The notes: generated from the sequence alone by a model not told the origin. Shown: positions 1 through 7,901, numbered from the stretch's first letter. The stretch: DNA of 64,000 nucleotides from Ferrimonas sediminum (GCF_900100175.1 NZ_FNEM01000011.1:1-64000), one strand, 5' to 3'. Made by a program: numbers and translations.

Positions 1-276
1 ACCCTGCCCTGTCACCTCAACGATTACCTGGAACTGGTGGAGTTCACCGGCCGCGCCATCAGAAACGATAAAAGGGCAGCCATCCCGGCGTCCAGCGACA
101 CACTCCTGCAACGGCTCGACATCGATTTAGACAGTTGGTTGGAGCTCACCGAAGGCTTTGAGTACCAGTTTTGCCACCTGGCAGGCCGGCTTCACAGCCT
201 GCAGCACTGCCGACAGACCGATGGTATGCATCGAATCCGGGGCTCGGGCAACGCCAGGCGCTTACTGGGTGCCTAG
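1..276 (+). CDS. C-terminal part of a probable REP-associated (Y1/IS200-like) transposase, 5' end outside window
   Basis: The reading frame is open from base 1 to a TAG at 274-276, so the gene begins upstream. The visible part contains NDYLELVEFTGRAIRNDKR followed by a short helical region with WLEL and FCHLAGRL. From memory this matches the C-terminal tail (YLELVDWTGRAIR..KRG) common in REP-associated tyrosine transposases of gammaproteobacteria. The catalytic HUH and Tyr region would lie upstream, so the assignment rests on the tail alone. An 18-bp repeat pair lies about 190 bp downstream and could be part of the element end. Whether the copy is intact cannot be judged. Confidence 0.55.
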   Translation, partial: TLPCHLNDYLELVEFTGRAIRNDKRAAIPASSDTLLQRLDIDLDSWLELTEGFEYQFCHLAGRLHSLQHCRQTDGMHRIRGSGNARRLLGA

Positions 277-614
277 CCGCTACTTTTCACACCATAAAAC
301 CCAACGATTCTGACTCTGTTGGAAGAGTGCGGATGTTCTGCATTACAAAAAAGGGGGCTGTAAAAGCACCGATACTCAAATTTCACAACATCGCCATAGT
401 CCAGCGTGCTCCATTGTTCACTTTGCCTTAGTGTTTGACCTTCACGTTAATCTGAACTTTTAATCTGGGTGTCTGTTTAATTGACGTGGGTGTCTGTTTA
501 ATTGGTCTGATTAATTGCTGTTTCTGGCGGTTGTATCGTTACCCGCTCTGGGGCATGGCCCCGGCCGGAGCATCGATGATATAGTGTCGGCAAGATTCAC
601 CGATGAGAACGCCG
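277..614. other. Intergenic gap between transposase tail and yajD
   Basis: There is no convincing gene in this 338-bp stretch. A short overlapping open frame (171-431) has no recognisable protein features. The notable content is the tandem 18-bp repeat at 466-504. Immediately before yajD the sequence TGAG at about 604-607 sits a suitable distance from the ATG at 615 and may act as a weak ribosome binding site. Confidence 0.5.
466..504. repeat. Two perfect 18-bp direct repeats, period 21 bp
   Basis: TGGGTGTCTGTTTAATTG occurs at 466-483 and again at 487-504, separated by ACG. The copies are identical. They lie downstream of the transposase tail, so they may be a terminal or REP-like sequence of that element; this is inference. 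Confidence 0.7.
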
Positions 615-959
615 ATGGCCGTAATCCCTAAAAACTATGCCTCGCTGGAGCAAGGCTACCGCGACAAAGCCCTGAAACTGTTTCCCTGGGTCTGTGGCCG
701 CTGTGCCCGTGAGTTTGTGTACTCCAACCTGCGTGAACTGACCGTTCACCATATCGACCACGACCACACCAACAACCCCAACGACGGCTCCAACTGGGAA
801 CTGCTGTGTTTGTATTGCCACGATCATGAGCACTCCAAATACACCGACGCGGCTCAATACGGTTCGACTGTTGAAGCCGGAGCCGATCTCAAACACGAGG
901 CGGCTACCAGCAACCCCTTCGCCAACCTCAAAGCGATGATGGAAAAGAAAAACGGTTAA
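615..959 (+). CDS. yajD: YajD family HNH nuclease
   Basis: A 114-residue HNH endonuclease-type protein. The sequence shows the YajD pattern: an N-terminal MAVIPKNY, a CGRC pair, then LRELTVHHIDHDHTNNP and a second cysteine pair CLYCHDHEH, which together give the beta-beta-alpha-metal fold with HH as catalytic/metal residues. The C-terminus NPFANLKAMM is also typical of the family. The ATG at 615 is preferred over 603 because it gives the conserved MA(V/I)IPKNY start. The biological role is not established in the family. It is followed directly by a truncated fetB 3' end on the opposite strand. Confidence 0.9.
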   Translation: MAVIPKNYASLEQGYRDKALKLFPWVCGRCAREFVYSNLRELTVHHIDHDHTNNPNDGSNWELLCLYCHDHEHSKYTDAAQYGSTVEAGADLKHEAATSNPFANLKAMMEKKNG

Positions 960-966
960 TGTGCCG

Positions 967-1032
967 TTACCGCGGCGCGTTCAGTGGAACGCGCCCGTTG
1001 CCGCACCGCAATCGCCGGGACGCCAGCGACTG
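967..1032 (-). pseudogene. Remnant of a second fetB 3' end
   Basis: Read on the minus strand, this piece encodes LASRRLRCGNGRVPLNAPR followed by TAA at 969-967. The intact fetB gene at 5235-6029 ends LASRRLLCGNGRVRVPLNAPR. At DNA level 964-1032 aligns with 5232-5306, including the shared block GTTACCGCGGCGCGTTCAG, with a 6-base indel and several substitutions. Upstream of about 1032 the fetB similarity stops. This is therefore a truncated copy, in direct orientation with the complete gene 4.2 kb away. Confidence 0.8.
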
Positions 1033-1073
1033 ACCGATGTCGTTACCGTTTTTCGCTGCTACCTAGCCCGGAG

Positions 1074-1598
1074 TTAATCGAACGTGCCCCGAACCGGGTA
1101 GTTTTTATCGCGGATAAAATCGATGCCGCTTAACAGCACATCGATCTCAGGCCGGGCGAAGGGGCCATTGGAGATGTCCAAAATCTGAACCTCATTGCGG
1201 TCGTTAATAATGAACACACCAGGCTCGGAATAGAAGTGATTGGTCTCGCCAACCGAGAGAGGGCGAGAGATATATAGCCCGAGCTCCCGCATCATCTCTA
1301 CGGTTAAACCGTAGGTCACCGGGTAGTTGACTTTCAGCTGCATGAAGTGTTCCAGCGCCTGTGTTTCGTTGTCGGCAGAGGTGGCGACAATATCCACGCC
1401 CAGCTTTGCAAAGGCTGCCTTGGCCTCGCCGATTTTCCTCAGGTACCGGGTACACATCGGACAGTGGCCGCCACGATAAACCACGACCATTTTCCAATTG
1501 GTCTTCTTTTCCGGAACACCCAGGTTGATTCTACCGCCACCCAGTTTTGGCAGTTCGATAGAGGGAAACTGAGACCCGCCTCTGACCTTGTTTGACAT
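1074..1598 (-). CDS. Peroxiredoxin-like (AhpC/TSA family) protein
   Basis: A 174-residue thioredoxin-fold protein of the AhpC/TSA redoxin group. The active-site region reads VVVYRGGHCPMCTRYLRKI, giving a CPMC (CxxC) motif near residue 47 rather than the single-Cys motif of classical 2-Cys peroxiredoxins. The later segments FMQLKVNYPVTYGL and GVFIINDRNEVQ are normal for the fold. Likely role is reduction of peroxides or disulfides in the cytoplasm, as no signal peptide is seen. The ATG at 1598 follows GAGG with a 5-nt spacer. The gene is divergent from the MocR regulator and has a perfect 10-bp inverted repeat 30 bp upstream. Confidence 0.8.
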   Translation of the reverse strand: MSNKVRGGSQFPSIELPKLGGGRINLGVPEKKTNWKMVVVYRGGHCPMCTRYLRKIGEAKAAFAKLGVDIVATSADNETQALEHFMQLKVNYPVTYGLTVEMMRELGLYISRPLSVGETNHFYSEPGVFIINDRNEVQILDISNGPFARPEIDVLLSGIDFIRDKNYPVRGTFD

Positions 1599-1627
1599 CA
1601 TCACCTCGTCTTTCCCCCTGATTTACC

Positions 1628-1656
1628 AGTGATGAAATCACCTTGGTTTCATCACT
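1628..1656. promoter_or_regulatory. Perfect 10-bp inverted repeat upstream of the peroxiredoxin-like gene
   Basis: AGTGATGAAA (1628-1637), a 9-bp spacer, then TTTCATCACT (1647-1656). It lies 30 bp before the gene start on the minus strand. It could be an operator or a 5'-UTR hairpin; there is no T-run to make it a terminator. Confidence 0.55.
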
Positions 1657-1848
1657 GTTCGATCATTCGCAGCATCCAAAACACCACCGCTCAGGGCAGC
1701 GATGCCGGGTGATGTGCGAGCTTTCCACCTCCACACTCTGATGACAGTGCAGCCGATGCCAGAACCCCATCAGGGTTGAAGCTGAAACAGCTCGAATTGT
1801 AGGGCGATAACAGAAACCATAATAGATACAAAAGTGGCGTATTTATGC

Positions 1849-1875
1849 ATAACAGATGATACCTGGAACTGTTAT
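1849..1875. promoter_or_regulatory. Candidate MocR operator (7-bp inverted repeat)
   Basis: ATAACAG (1849-1855) and CTGTTAT (1869-1875) form a perfect inverted repeat with centres 20 bp apart, 46-72 bp before the mocR start. GntR/MocR regulators usually bind such repeats near their own divergent promoters, so autoregulation and control of the peroxiredoxin-like gene are plausible inferences. Confidence 0.45.
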
Positions 1876-1920
1876 GATCGCGGTTACCCGCGTAAAAGTG
1901 TTGATGAGAGGCTGATCTCC

Positions 1921-3378
1921 GTGAAAAAGTACGAGGAGCTCATAGAGCAGATCCGCAGGCAGATCCAAAATGAGATCTGGCAAACCGGAGAGAAGCTCCC
2001 CTCCCTTAGGAAGCAAGCCGAACTGTCGGGAATGAGCCTGATGACGGTGGTGCACGCCTATCAGGTTCTGGAGAGCCAGGGGTGGATAGTGTCCCGGGCG
2101 CGATCTGGCTATGTGGTCGCCCCAAAGATTGAAAACAGTGACTCGACGCCCGCGAATGAACCGGTTCAGCAAACGGAGTCGGTCGACATCAACGACTTTG
2201 TATTTGAAGTGCTGCAAGCCAGTCGTACCCCCAACATCACCGATTTTGGCAAGGTGTACCCGGACCCAACGCTCTACCCGCGTCAACATGTAAACAAGTC
2301 TCTGATCAGTACCGCACGCAGCCTGTCCGCCTCCAGTGCAATGGATAACCTGCCACCCGGGAACCTGGAGCTGAGGCAGCACATCGCCAAGCGCTATGCC
2401 GCTCAAGGAATGACGGTGCACCCAGATGAGATTGTGATCACCACCGGCGCGCTCGAGGCGCTGAATCTGAGCCTGCAATCGGTTACCCAACCGGGCGACT
2501 GGGTGGTCGTGGAATCTCCCACGTTTTACGGCGCACTGCAGTCACTGCAAAGACTGAACCTGAGGGCGCTGTCGGTAAGAACGCACCCAACCGACGGCAT
2601 TGATCTGGAGTCCCTTGAGAATGCCCTGCAATCCCACCCGGTTAAAGCATGCTGGTTAATGACCAATCACCAGAATCCCTTGGGATTCACTCTGTCGGTG
2701 GACAAGAAACAGCGTTTAATGGCCTTGCTGGCCAAGTATGACGTCTACCTCATTGAAGACGATGTCTACAACGAGCTCCATTTCGGCAGCGATAAGCCTC
2801 TACCGGCAAAAGCCTTTGATAGCCACGGCAAGGCGCTGCACTGCTCATCGTTTTCCAAGTCGTTAGTGGCGGGGTTTCGTATCGGTTGGGTCGCAGCGGG
2901 TAAGATGGCCGTGCCCATTCAGAAACTGCAGATGATGAGCACCCTCTCCACCAGTGCGCCGATCCAGATGACGCTGGCCTCCTACCTTTCCACTCGCAAC
3001 TACGAAAGGCATCTGCGTCAGCTACGCAGAACCCTGGAACAGAGAAAATTTGCCACCTGGCAGGCTCTGCGAAATCACCTGCCTGCACAGGTGAACATCA
3101 ATTGCTCCGACGGCGGCTACTTCCTTTGGCTTGAGTTACCCGGAGGGCTAGATGCTACCGAACTCTACCGACGTGCGTTGCAACAACACATCTGCATTAC
3201 TCCCGGCAAAATGTTTTCTGCCGGCGATTTTCATAATCACTGTTTTCGTTTAAATGTCTCTTTCGAGCTCACAGACTCAAGGTTGAACGCGATTAAAACC
3301 TTGGGCGAACTCATTAGAATCATGGTAACGACGCTTCCCCAGACCGCCAGAGATCCCGGTAACGCTCCAACCCCATAA
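1921..3378 (+). CDS. MocR-type regulator: GntR HTH fused to a PLP aminotransferase-like domain
   Basis: A 485-residue transcription regulator of the MocR subfamily. Residues 1-70 are a GntR winged helix (EKLPSLRKQAELSGMSLMTV, then LESQGWIVSRARSGYVV). The rest is a fold-type I aminotransferase domain with TTGALEALNL, WLMTNHQNPLG, YLIEDDVYNEL and SFSKSLVAGFRIGW, where the Lys in SFSKS is the expected PLP lysine. The GTG at 1921 is chosen because GAGAGG lies 9 nt upstream and it gives a normal GntR start. The effector is unknown. It is divergent from the peroxiredoxin-like gene, the likeliest target. Confidence 0.88.
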   Translation: MKKYEELIEQIRRQIQNEIWQTGEKLPSLRKQAELSGMSLMTVVHAYQVLESQGWIVSRARSGYVVAPKIENSDSTPANEPVQQTESVDINDFVFEVLQASRTPNITDFGKVYPDPTLYPRQHVNKSLISTARSLSASSAMDNLPPGNLELRQHIAKRYAAQGMTVHPDEIVITTGALEALNLSLQSVTQPGDWVVVESPTFYGALQSLQRLNLRALSVRTHPTDGIDLESLENALQSHPVKACWLMTNHQNPLGFTLSVDKKQRLMALLAKYDVYLIEDDVYNELHFGSDKPLPAKAFDSHGKALHCSSFSKSLVAGFRIGWVAAGKMAVPIQKLQMMSTLSTSAPIQMTLASYLSTRNYERHLRQLRRTLEQRKFATWQALRNHLPAQVNINCSDGGYFLWLELPGGLDATELYRRALQQHICITPGKMFSAGDFHNHCFRLNVSFELTDSRLNAIKTLGELIRIMVTTLPQTARDPGNAPTP

Positions 3379-3384
3379 GGGGAG

Positions 3385-3420
3385 AAAAAAAAGCAGGACG
3401 ACCCAAATGGATCATCCTGC
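3385..3420 (-). terminator. Intrinsic terminator downstream of nrfA
   Basis: On the minus strand a 12-bp imperfect stem (GCAGGATGATCC / GGGTCGTCCTGC, loop ATTT, 3393-3420) is followed by eight Ts (3392-3385). It is placed about 90 bp after the nrfA stop and lies just beyond the convergent mocR stop. Confidence 0.75.
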
Positions 3421-3510
3421 AAAATGGCGGGTTTCCGATTTTGAGCAGTAGGAAATCAGCCCGAGAGACCGCCCCTAACAGGGCGTAAAAAAAAGCGTGA
3501 GAGAGTTAGA

Positions 3511-4875
3511 TTAGAATTCCACTTTGATAGGCCACTCCTTCTGTACGCGCTCCTCCAGGAAGGTTTTCTTCTGTGCATCGAGTTTGGCTTTATCCAGACC
3601 CACCAGCACCTGAGCTTTTGCTTTGGTTGAGAAGTCAGGGAAGCTCACTTTGGCCACGCCATGCTTCGACAGAACAGTCTTGAGTGCCGCGCGGGCGTCT
3701 TTACCAATCTTCTTGGCTTTGGCCAGCTCTGTCAGGGCAAGCTCCGGGTTGTGAGCATGGATGCCGTGAGAGGCAATGGCGTAGTCCCAGTACCACTGGG
3801 CGTGACGGATAAGCTTCAGAGCGCCCTTCATTTCCGCTTCGGTCGCCCCGGCCTTCCAGGCTTCACCGGCTTCGAAGTGCGCCTTTACGATGACCTCTTC
3901 AGCAGCCAGCTGAGCCTTGTGAACCGCTTTTTTGTTCATGGCAATGGTGTCAACCAGCTCGGCCTTGGTGTCGTGGCAGTTGGAGCAGGTCTGGTCGAAG
4001 TTGTCGATGGCGTTGCCAACGTTGTGCTTGGTGAACTCTTTACCGGACGCACTTTCAACCTTAGGCATGTGGCAATCGATACAGGTCACGTCCATCTCGG
4101 CGTGTACCGTTGGCTGCCAGGTTTCCCACTCAGGGTGCTGAGCTTTCAACATCGGAGCTTTGGAGATCTTATGAGTCCAGTCCTTAAAGTTCAGGGCATC
4201 GTAGTAGGCCAGCATGGCATCGGGGTTCTGACCGCCATCCCATGGGAACTTCACTTTCTTATGGTCGGTACCATCGAAGTAGTATTCCACGTGGCACTGA
4301 GCACAGGTCATGGCTGCCTGAATGTTCGGCTCCTGGTCTTCAAACTTTTGCCCCGCAGCAGCGAAACCCCGCATGGCAAAAGGACGGGCGGGAGTGGGCT
4401 TGCCGGTGTCGGCGTCATGGCAATCGGCACAGCCTACGTTGTTACCAATCTCGTGACCGGTGGCGCCCCATTTCTTATCGGAGAAGTTGCCTTCGCCAAT
4501 CTTATCGTACATACGACCGAGATCCGGTGTCTTACAACCCCAGCAAGAGGCTGGCATCGGCCCCTCAGAATCGGTCATTGGGCCGCCGGTACGCAGGCTG
4601 CGAGTCAAATCAGCCACAGCGAACTGGTGACCACGAGGCTTGTTGTAGTCCTTGGCAAAACCATAACCGCCATAAAGAATCACGATCATCGGATCGTGTT
4701 CCAGAATGTCGCCCTGCTCCGTGGACTCAATGGTGGATGCCCAAGACGCATACTGCTCGGGATATTTCTCCTTCCAGGTGATGTTGTTGGCATCTTCAGG
4801 GGCGTTTTTAGCCAACGCCGAACCACTAATAACGGCGATGGCAACGGCTACAGCGAGTTTATTCAGTTGTTTCAT
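3511..4875 (-). CDS. nrfA: Ammonia-forming cytochrome c nitrite reductase, NrfA
   Basis: A periplasmic pentahaem enzyme that reduces nitrite to ammonia in anaerobic respiration. The 454-residue protein has a signal peptide ending ALA-KN near residue 22. Haem motifs are CWGCK (111-115, the Lys-ligated catalytic haem), CADCH (149), CAQCH (191), CIDCH (265) and CSNCH (297). The catalytic Tyr in CHVEYYF (about 198) and His in KAQHPE (247) are present. The ATG at 4875 is preferred because GGAGAGGA precedes it; a longer start at 4911 would spoil the signal peptide. nrfBCD are not adjacent, as in Shewanella-type bacteria, where a CymA-like donor is used. A NarP-like site lies upstream. Confidence 0.97.
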   Translation of the reverse strand: MKQLNKLAVAVAIAVISGSALAKNAPEDANNITWKEKYPEQYASWASTIESTEQGDILEHDPMIVILYGGYGFAKDYNKPRGHQFAVADLTRSLRTGGPMTDSEGPMPASCWGCKTPDLGRMYDKIGEGNFSDKKWGATGHEIGNNVGCADCHDADTGKPTPARPFAMRGFAAAGQKFEDQEPNIQAAMTCAQCHVEYYFDGTDHKKVKFPWDGGQNPDAMLAYYDALNFKDWTHKISKAPMLKAQHPEWETWQPTVHAEMDVTCIDCHMPKVESASGKEFTKHNVGNAIDNFDQTCSNCHDTKAELVDTIAMNKKAVHKAQLAAEEVIVKAHFEAGEAWKAGATEAEMKGALKLIRHAQWYWDYAIASHGIHAHNPELALTELAKAKKIGKDARAALKTVLSKHGVAKVSFPDFSTKAKAQVLVGLDKAKLDAQKKTFLEERVQKEWPIKVEF

Positions 4876-4942
4876 ATCATCCTCTCCGAGGTTTTTTTTA
4901 TCTTTCGGCAAGAATCATAGGGAGGGGTTTGAATCGCATGCA

Positions 4943-4958
4943 TACCCCTTTGGGGGTA
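4943..4958. promoter_or_regulatory. NarL/NarP-type 7-2-7 site upstream of nrfA
   Basis: TACCCCT-TT-GGGGGTA is an inverted pair of heptamers with a 2-bp spacer. The left half fits the TACYYMT consensus fully; the right half differs at one position. The centre is about 75 bp before the nrfA ATG. The 7-2-7 arrangement is the form bound by NarP and NarL, and nrfA is a classical NarP/NarL target. Confidence 0.75.
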
Positions 4959-5234
4959 TTGGCCGGGAAACCGATTTAGGATCACTGTATAGGCCATTTT
5001 TTGCTGAAATTAGTTTGAGTTTTTGAAAATGTTTACCGCCACCAAGCAAAAAGTTAGATGAGAGGGTGTGACGACTTTAGGGGGCCATACTTATCAAAAA
5101 TTTGAATAAAAAGACGCTCTTGCCGGCAGGTGCGCTAAACCGTATTGCAAGACCATTGCCAAGGTCTTGCCGCGGTTCGGGGGCAGAATCTTACGCCACT
5201 TCAATGTTCGTTTAACTGGTGCCATACGCCACCG
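4959..5234. other. Remaining nrfA upstream / fetB downstream region
   Basis: No gene is visible. An 8-bp perfect hairpin GCAAGACC/GGTCTTGC lies at 5147-5170 without a T-run on either strand; it is downstream of fetB on the minus strand and could end or protect that transcript. I searched by eye for a full TTGAT-N4-ATCAA FNR site and did not find one. Confidence 0.4.
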
Positions 5235-6029
5235 TTACCGCGGCGCGTTCAGCGGAACACGAACGCGCCCGTTGCCGCACAGCAGCCGGCGTGACGCCAG
5301 CAACAGCGTCACCGCCGTCGAGACCGACACCATCACCAAAATCGCCACCATAATGACAATCTGGTATTTGATCGCCACCATGGGGTCGGTTCCGCCCAAA
5401 ATCTGACCGGTCATCATGCCCGGCAGTGATACCAGACCGGTGGTGCTGATGGTCGCCAGCAACGGCGCCATCGCCTGGCTGAGGGCCGATTGTAAGAACG
5501 GTTGCACCGCCTGCGGTGGGGTTGCCCCCAGCACCAAGGCCCCCTGATACTCTCCCTGACGCTCGCTCAGCGCGGTCAAGAAGCGCTGCAAGGCCATGAT
5601 GTTGCCACTGAGGCTGTTGCCCAGCAACATCCCGGCCATGGGGATCAGATACTGGGCGTTGTAAAACGGCTGCGGCCTTACCAGCCCCACCACCATCAGA
5701 AACAGCACCGGCGCCAACGCCAGCCCCAGGCCCAGCACCACCGGCATCAGCACCAATGAGCGTGGCAGATGGGTCTTGCTGACCACCGAAGAGGCCCCAA
5801 TGAGCACCATCGCCAGCAACCACAACAGGTTCAGGAGCAGGCTATCGAGGTCAAACAAATACTGCAGGTACAGGCCCACCAGAATCAGTTGAGCCACCAT
5901 ACGCGCCACCGCCCATGTGCCCTCCGGGCCAAGTGACAACCGGAAGTGACGATTGATCCACAGCGGCACCAATAAAATGGAGAGAAACAGCAGCAGTTGC
6001 CACCAGGCAATGTCGATAACGCCGGCCAT
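5235..6029 (-). CDS. fetB: FetB-type (UPF0014) ABC transporter permease
   Basis: A 264-residue integral membrane protein with about seven hydrophobic segments, matching the FetB/YbbM family. Family hallmarks include the Arg-rich VARMVAQLILVGLYLQYLF near residue 45, and the block PMAGMLLGNSLSGNIMAL, then TISTTGLVSLPGMMTGQILGG. FetAB in E. coli is linked to iron export and peroxide resistance. The usual ATPase gene fetA should be directly upstream but is absent; the neighbour there is a rhomboid gene on the other strand. AGGAA sits 8 nt before the ATG. A second truncated fetB 3' end lies at 967-1032. Confidence 0.88.
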   Translation of the reverse strand: MAGVIDIAWWQLLLFLSILLVPLWINRHFRLSLGPEGTWAVARMVAQLILVGLYLQYLFDLDSLLLNLLWLLAMVLIGASSVVSKTHLPRSLVLMPVVLGLGLALAPVLFLMVVGLVRPQPFYNAQYLIPMAGMLLGNSLSGNIMALQRFLTALSERQGEYQGALVLGATPPQAVQPFLQSALSQAMAPLLATISTTGLVSLPGMMTGQILGGTDPMVAIKYQIVIMVAILVMVSVSTAVTLLLASRRLLCGNGRVRVPLNAPR

Positions 6030-6241
6030 GAAAACGCGTTCCTGTACGTATAAAGGAGCATGATATGGGAAGGTATGCCCTATTGAAGCAGCTACACCTC
6101 GTAAAAAGCAATTGAATTTACGCCAGTCTGACCCAAGATTAATAAAGCAGTGACAGTAATTTAGTGAAACCCTGCGGTGACAGCACCGGTCTGTATTTAC
6201 AGTAATAGCGCCTTTCTCTTACACAGGAACGAGGAGTTGCC

Positions 6242-6937
6242 ATGACCCGAGACTACTCCATACTGCAGAGCATCAAGATCAGCGTATTGTTCATTGCCGC
6301 TTTATGGGGAGTGCTGGTTCTGGACAGCGTGTTTACCCTGCATCTGGGCCACCTCGGGGTCTACCCCAGGGTCGAGATTGGACTGATAGGCATCGTAATG
6401 GCACCGCTGATCCATGGTCATGCGGAACATCTGGCGGCCAACAGCCTGGGACTGCTGGTGCTGGGTTCGGCGCTTATCTATGGCTACCCGAAATCACGCT
6501 GGCCGGTCATCATCATCATCTGGCTGGCGTCAGGGTTCGGGGTCTGGCTGTTTGGCCGTTCCAGCTTTCACTTTGGCGCCAGTGGCCTCACCCACGGTCT
6601 GTTTTTTTATCTGTTTTTTATCAGCCTGCTCAGACGGGATCGGCGCTCCATCGCTCTAATGATGATCGCCTTCTTCATGTTTGGCGGCATGTTGATGAGC
6701 ATCTTCCCCAGGGATCCGGAGATTTCGTTCGAATACCACCTGTTTGGTGGCCTTGCCGGCCTCGGCTGTGCCCTGGCATTTCGCCACTGGGATCCGCTAC
6801 CCGAGGCGAAAAGCTACTCCTGGGAGAAAGAGACCGACAGCAACGAACACGATGCCATCGGTGATCTGTGGCAGCAGTCGCCCGAGGACGCCGCAACCCG
6901 GCAGGGCAAACCCGGCGAGCCGGGCCAGAAGCCGTAA
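6242..6937 (+). CDS. Rhomboid family intramembrane serine protease
   Basis: A 231-residue protein with six hydrophobic segments in the first 190 residues and a soluble acidic tail. Rhomboid hallmarks are HGHAEHLAANSLGLLVLG (residues 58-75, with the conserved His and Asn), the catalytic GASG motif with Ser114, and the catalytic His166 in EYHLFGGLAG. It should cleave membrane proteins within the inner membrane; substrates are unknown. GAGGAG precedes the ATG. The gene abuts the convergent hydrolase gene with no spacer between the two stop codons. Confidence 0.9.
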   Translation: MTRDYSILQSIKISVLFIAALWGVLVLDSVFTLHLGHLGVYPRVEIGLIGIVMAPLIHGHAEHLAANSLGLLVLGSALIYGYPKSRWPVIIIIWLASGFGVWLFGRSSFHFGASGLTHGLFFYLFFISLLRRDRRSIALMMIAFFMFGGMLMSIFPRDPEISFEYHLFGGLAGLGCALAFRHWDPLPEAKSYSWEKETDSNEHDAIGDLWQQSPEDAATRQGKPGEPGQKP

Positions 6938-7780
6938 TCAGGCAGGCTCTGCGACGGCATCGACTGCCGTATCTCCCGACTCGACACCGGCACCGTCCAG
7001 CCACTCCACCACCAGGCTGGTAAAGCGTTCTGGCTCCTCGGCCATCACCCAGTGGCCGGTGGGGAAGGCTTCGACCCGATTTCCCACCTTCGCCGCCATC
7101 TCGGCCTCCCATTTACGGGAGTGGAAAGTGACCTTCTTATCGGCGCCATAGATAAACAGCAGCGGACACTCCACCTTTAGAGGCAATATCCCCAGCGGCT
7201 TTTTGGCAAAGGTGTGACTCCACTTCCACCAATAGGAGTAAGTCATGCCGCTGTGAATGCTGGACGGCTCCCCCGGGGCCTTCAGAATCGACGCCATCTT
7301 GCGGGTCATGGCATCACCGATGCCGCCGCCGATGTTCCAGGCGGTAGCCAACCACAGCTGGTAGCCGGCAATAAACAGCTTGGCTTTGGTAGGGATCTCG
7401 TGATCCCGGGAGCCCGCATCACCGATGTCTACCGCGACAATGCGCTTCACCCTTGTGGGGTGACGAAGGTAGTACTGATAGCCAAAGACGCAGCCCCAGT
7501 CATGAATCAGCAGCGTTACCGGCTTTTCCGGGCTGACCGCATCGACAATGGCCGCGATCTGGTCGATCAGCGCCTGCAGGTCATACATCTTACGAACATG
7601 GCCGCGGTCGTAACCCGGCAGCGTGAAGCGAATGCAGCGGTGATTCTGCTCCAGCGCCTCCACCTGACGGTCCCACAACCTGTGGGTATCCGGCCAGCCG
7701 TGAATCATCACCACGGTGTCGTCACCCTGCCCCTGTTCCAGCACCTCAATGCCATTCACGTTAATTCGTTTTTCCATCAT
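6938..7780 (-). CDS. Alpha/beta hydrolase with Asp nucleophile (epoxide hydrolase/haloalkane dehalogenase type)
   Basis: A 280-residue cytoplasmic alpha/beta-fold hydrolase. The oxyanion-hole motif is MIHGWPDTHRLWD (residues 25-37). The nucleophile elbow reads LIHDWGC with Asp94, the residue used by epoxide hydrolases and haloalkane dehalogenases rather than Ser. The catalytic His is probably in FPTGHWVMAEEPE, near residue 240. The C-terminal ~20 residues are low-complexity acidic. Substrate cannot be told from sequence. AGGGA lies 5 nt before the ATG. Confidence 0.85.
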   Translation of the reverse strand: MMEKRINVNGIEVLEQGQGDDTVVMIHGWPDTHRLWDRQVEALEQNHRCIRFTLPGYDRGHVRKMYDLQALIDQIAAIVDAVSPEKPVTLLIHDWGCVFGYQYYLRHPTRVKRIVAVDIGDAGSRDHEIPTKAKLFIAGYQLWLATAWNIGGGIGDAMTRKMASILKAPGEPSSIHSGMTYSYWWKWSHTFAKKPLGILPLKVECPLLFIYGADKKVTFHSRKWEAEMAAKVGNRVEAFPTGHWVMAEEPERFTSLVVEWLDGAGVESGDTAVDAVAEPA

Positions 7781-7901
7781 TCCATTCCCTGTGACACATT
7801 AGAGTTATTACTCTAATTCCATTCCGACCACCAAACCTTGATCTGGATTCGATTCGACCTTTAAAAAAACACAACCAATATCAAAGCCTTAAGCCGGATA
7901 C

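Larger units (their letters stand above)
1605..1920. other. Divergent promoter region between the peroxiredoxin-like gene and mocR
   Basis: This 316-bp gap carries two clear inverted repeats, listed separately (1628-1656 and 1849-1875). No gene is seen. A longer in-frame start for the regulator at 1834 (GTG) exists, but the 29 residues it would add are unlike a GntR N-terminus and run through the second repeat, so the region is treated as regulatory. Confidence 0.6.

Noticed and set aside
171-431. 86-residue open frame overlapping the transposase tail
   Set aside because: No family features and it starts inside the transposase frame.
1834-1920. Longer MocR start at GTG 1834
   Set aside because: It would add 29 residues unlike any GntR N-terminus and would run through the inverted repeat; the GTG at 1921 has GAGAGG upstream.
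3661-4920. 419-residue open frame on the plus strand
   Set aside because: It lies antisense to nrfA, whose haem motifs and signal peptide are unmistakable; the plus-strand product has no features.
5084-5099. Possible FNR half site (TTGATAAG on the minus strand) upstream of nrfA
   Set aside because: Only one half of TTGAT-N4-ATCAA is present, and it is about 215 bp from the start.
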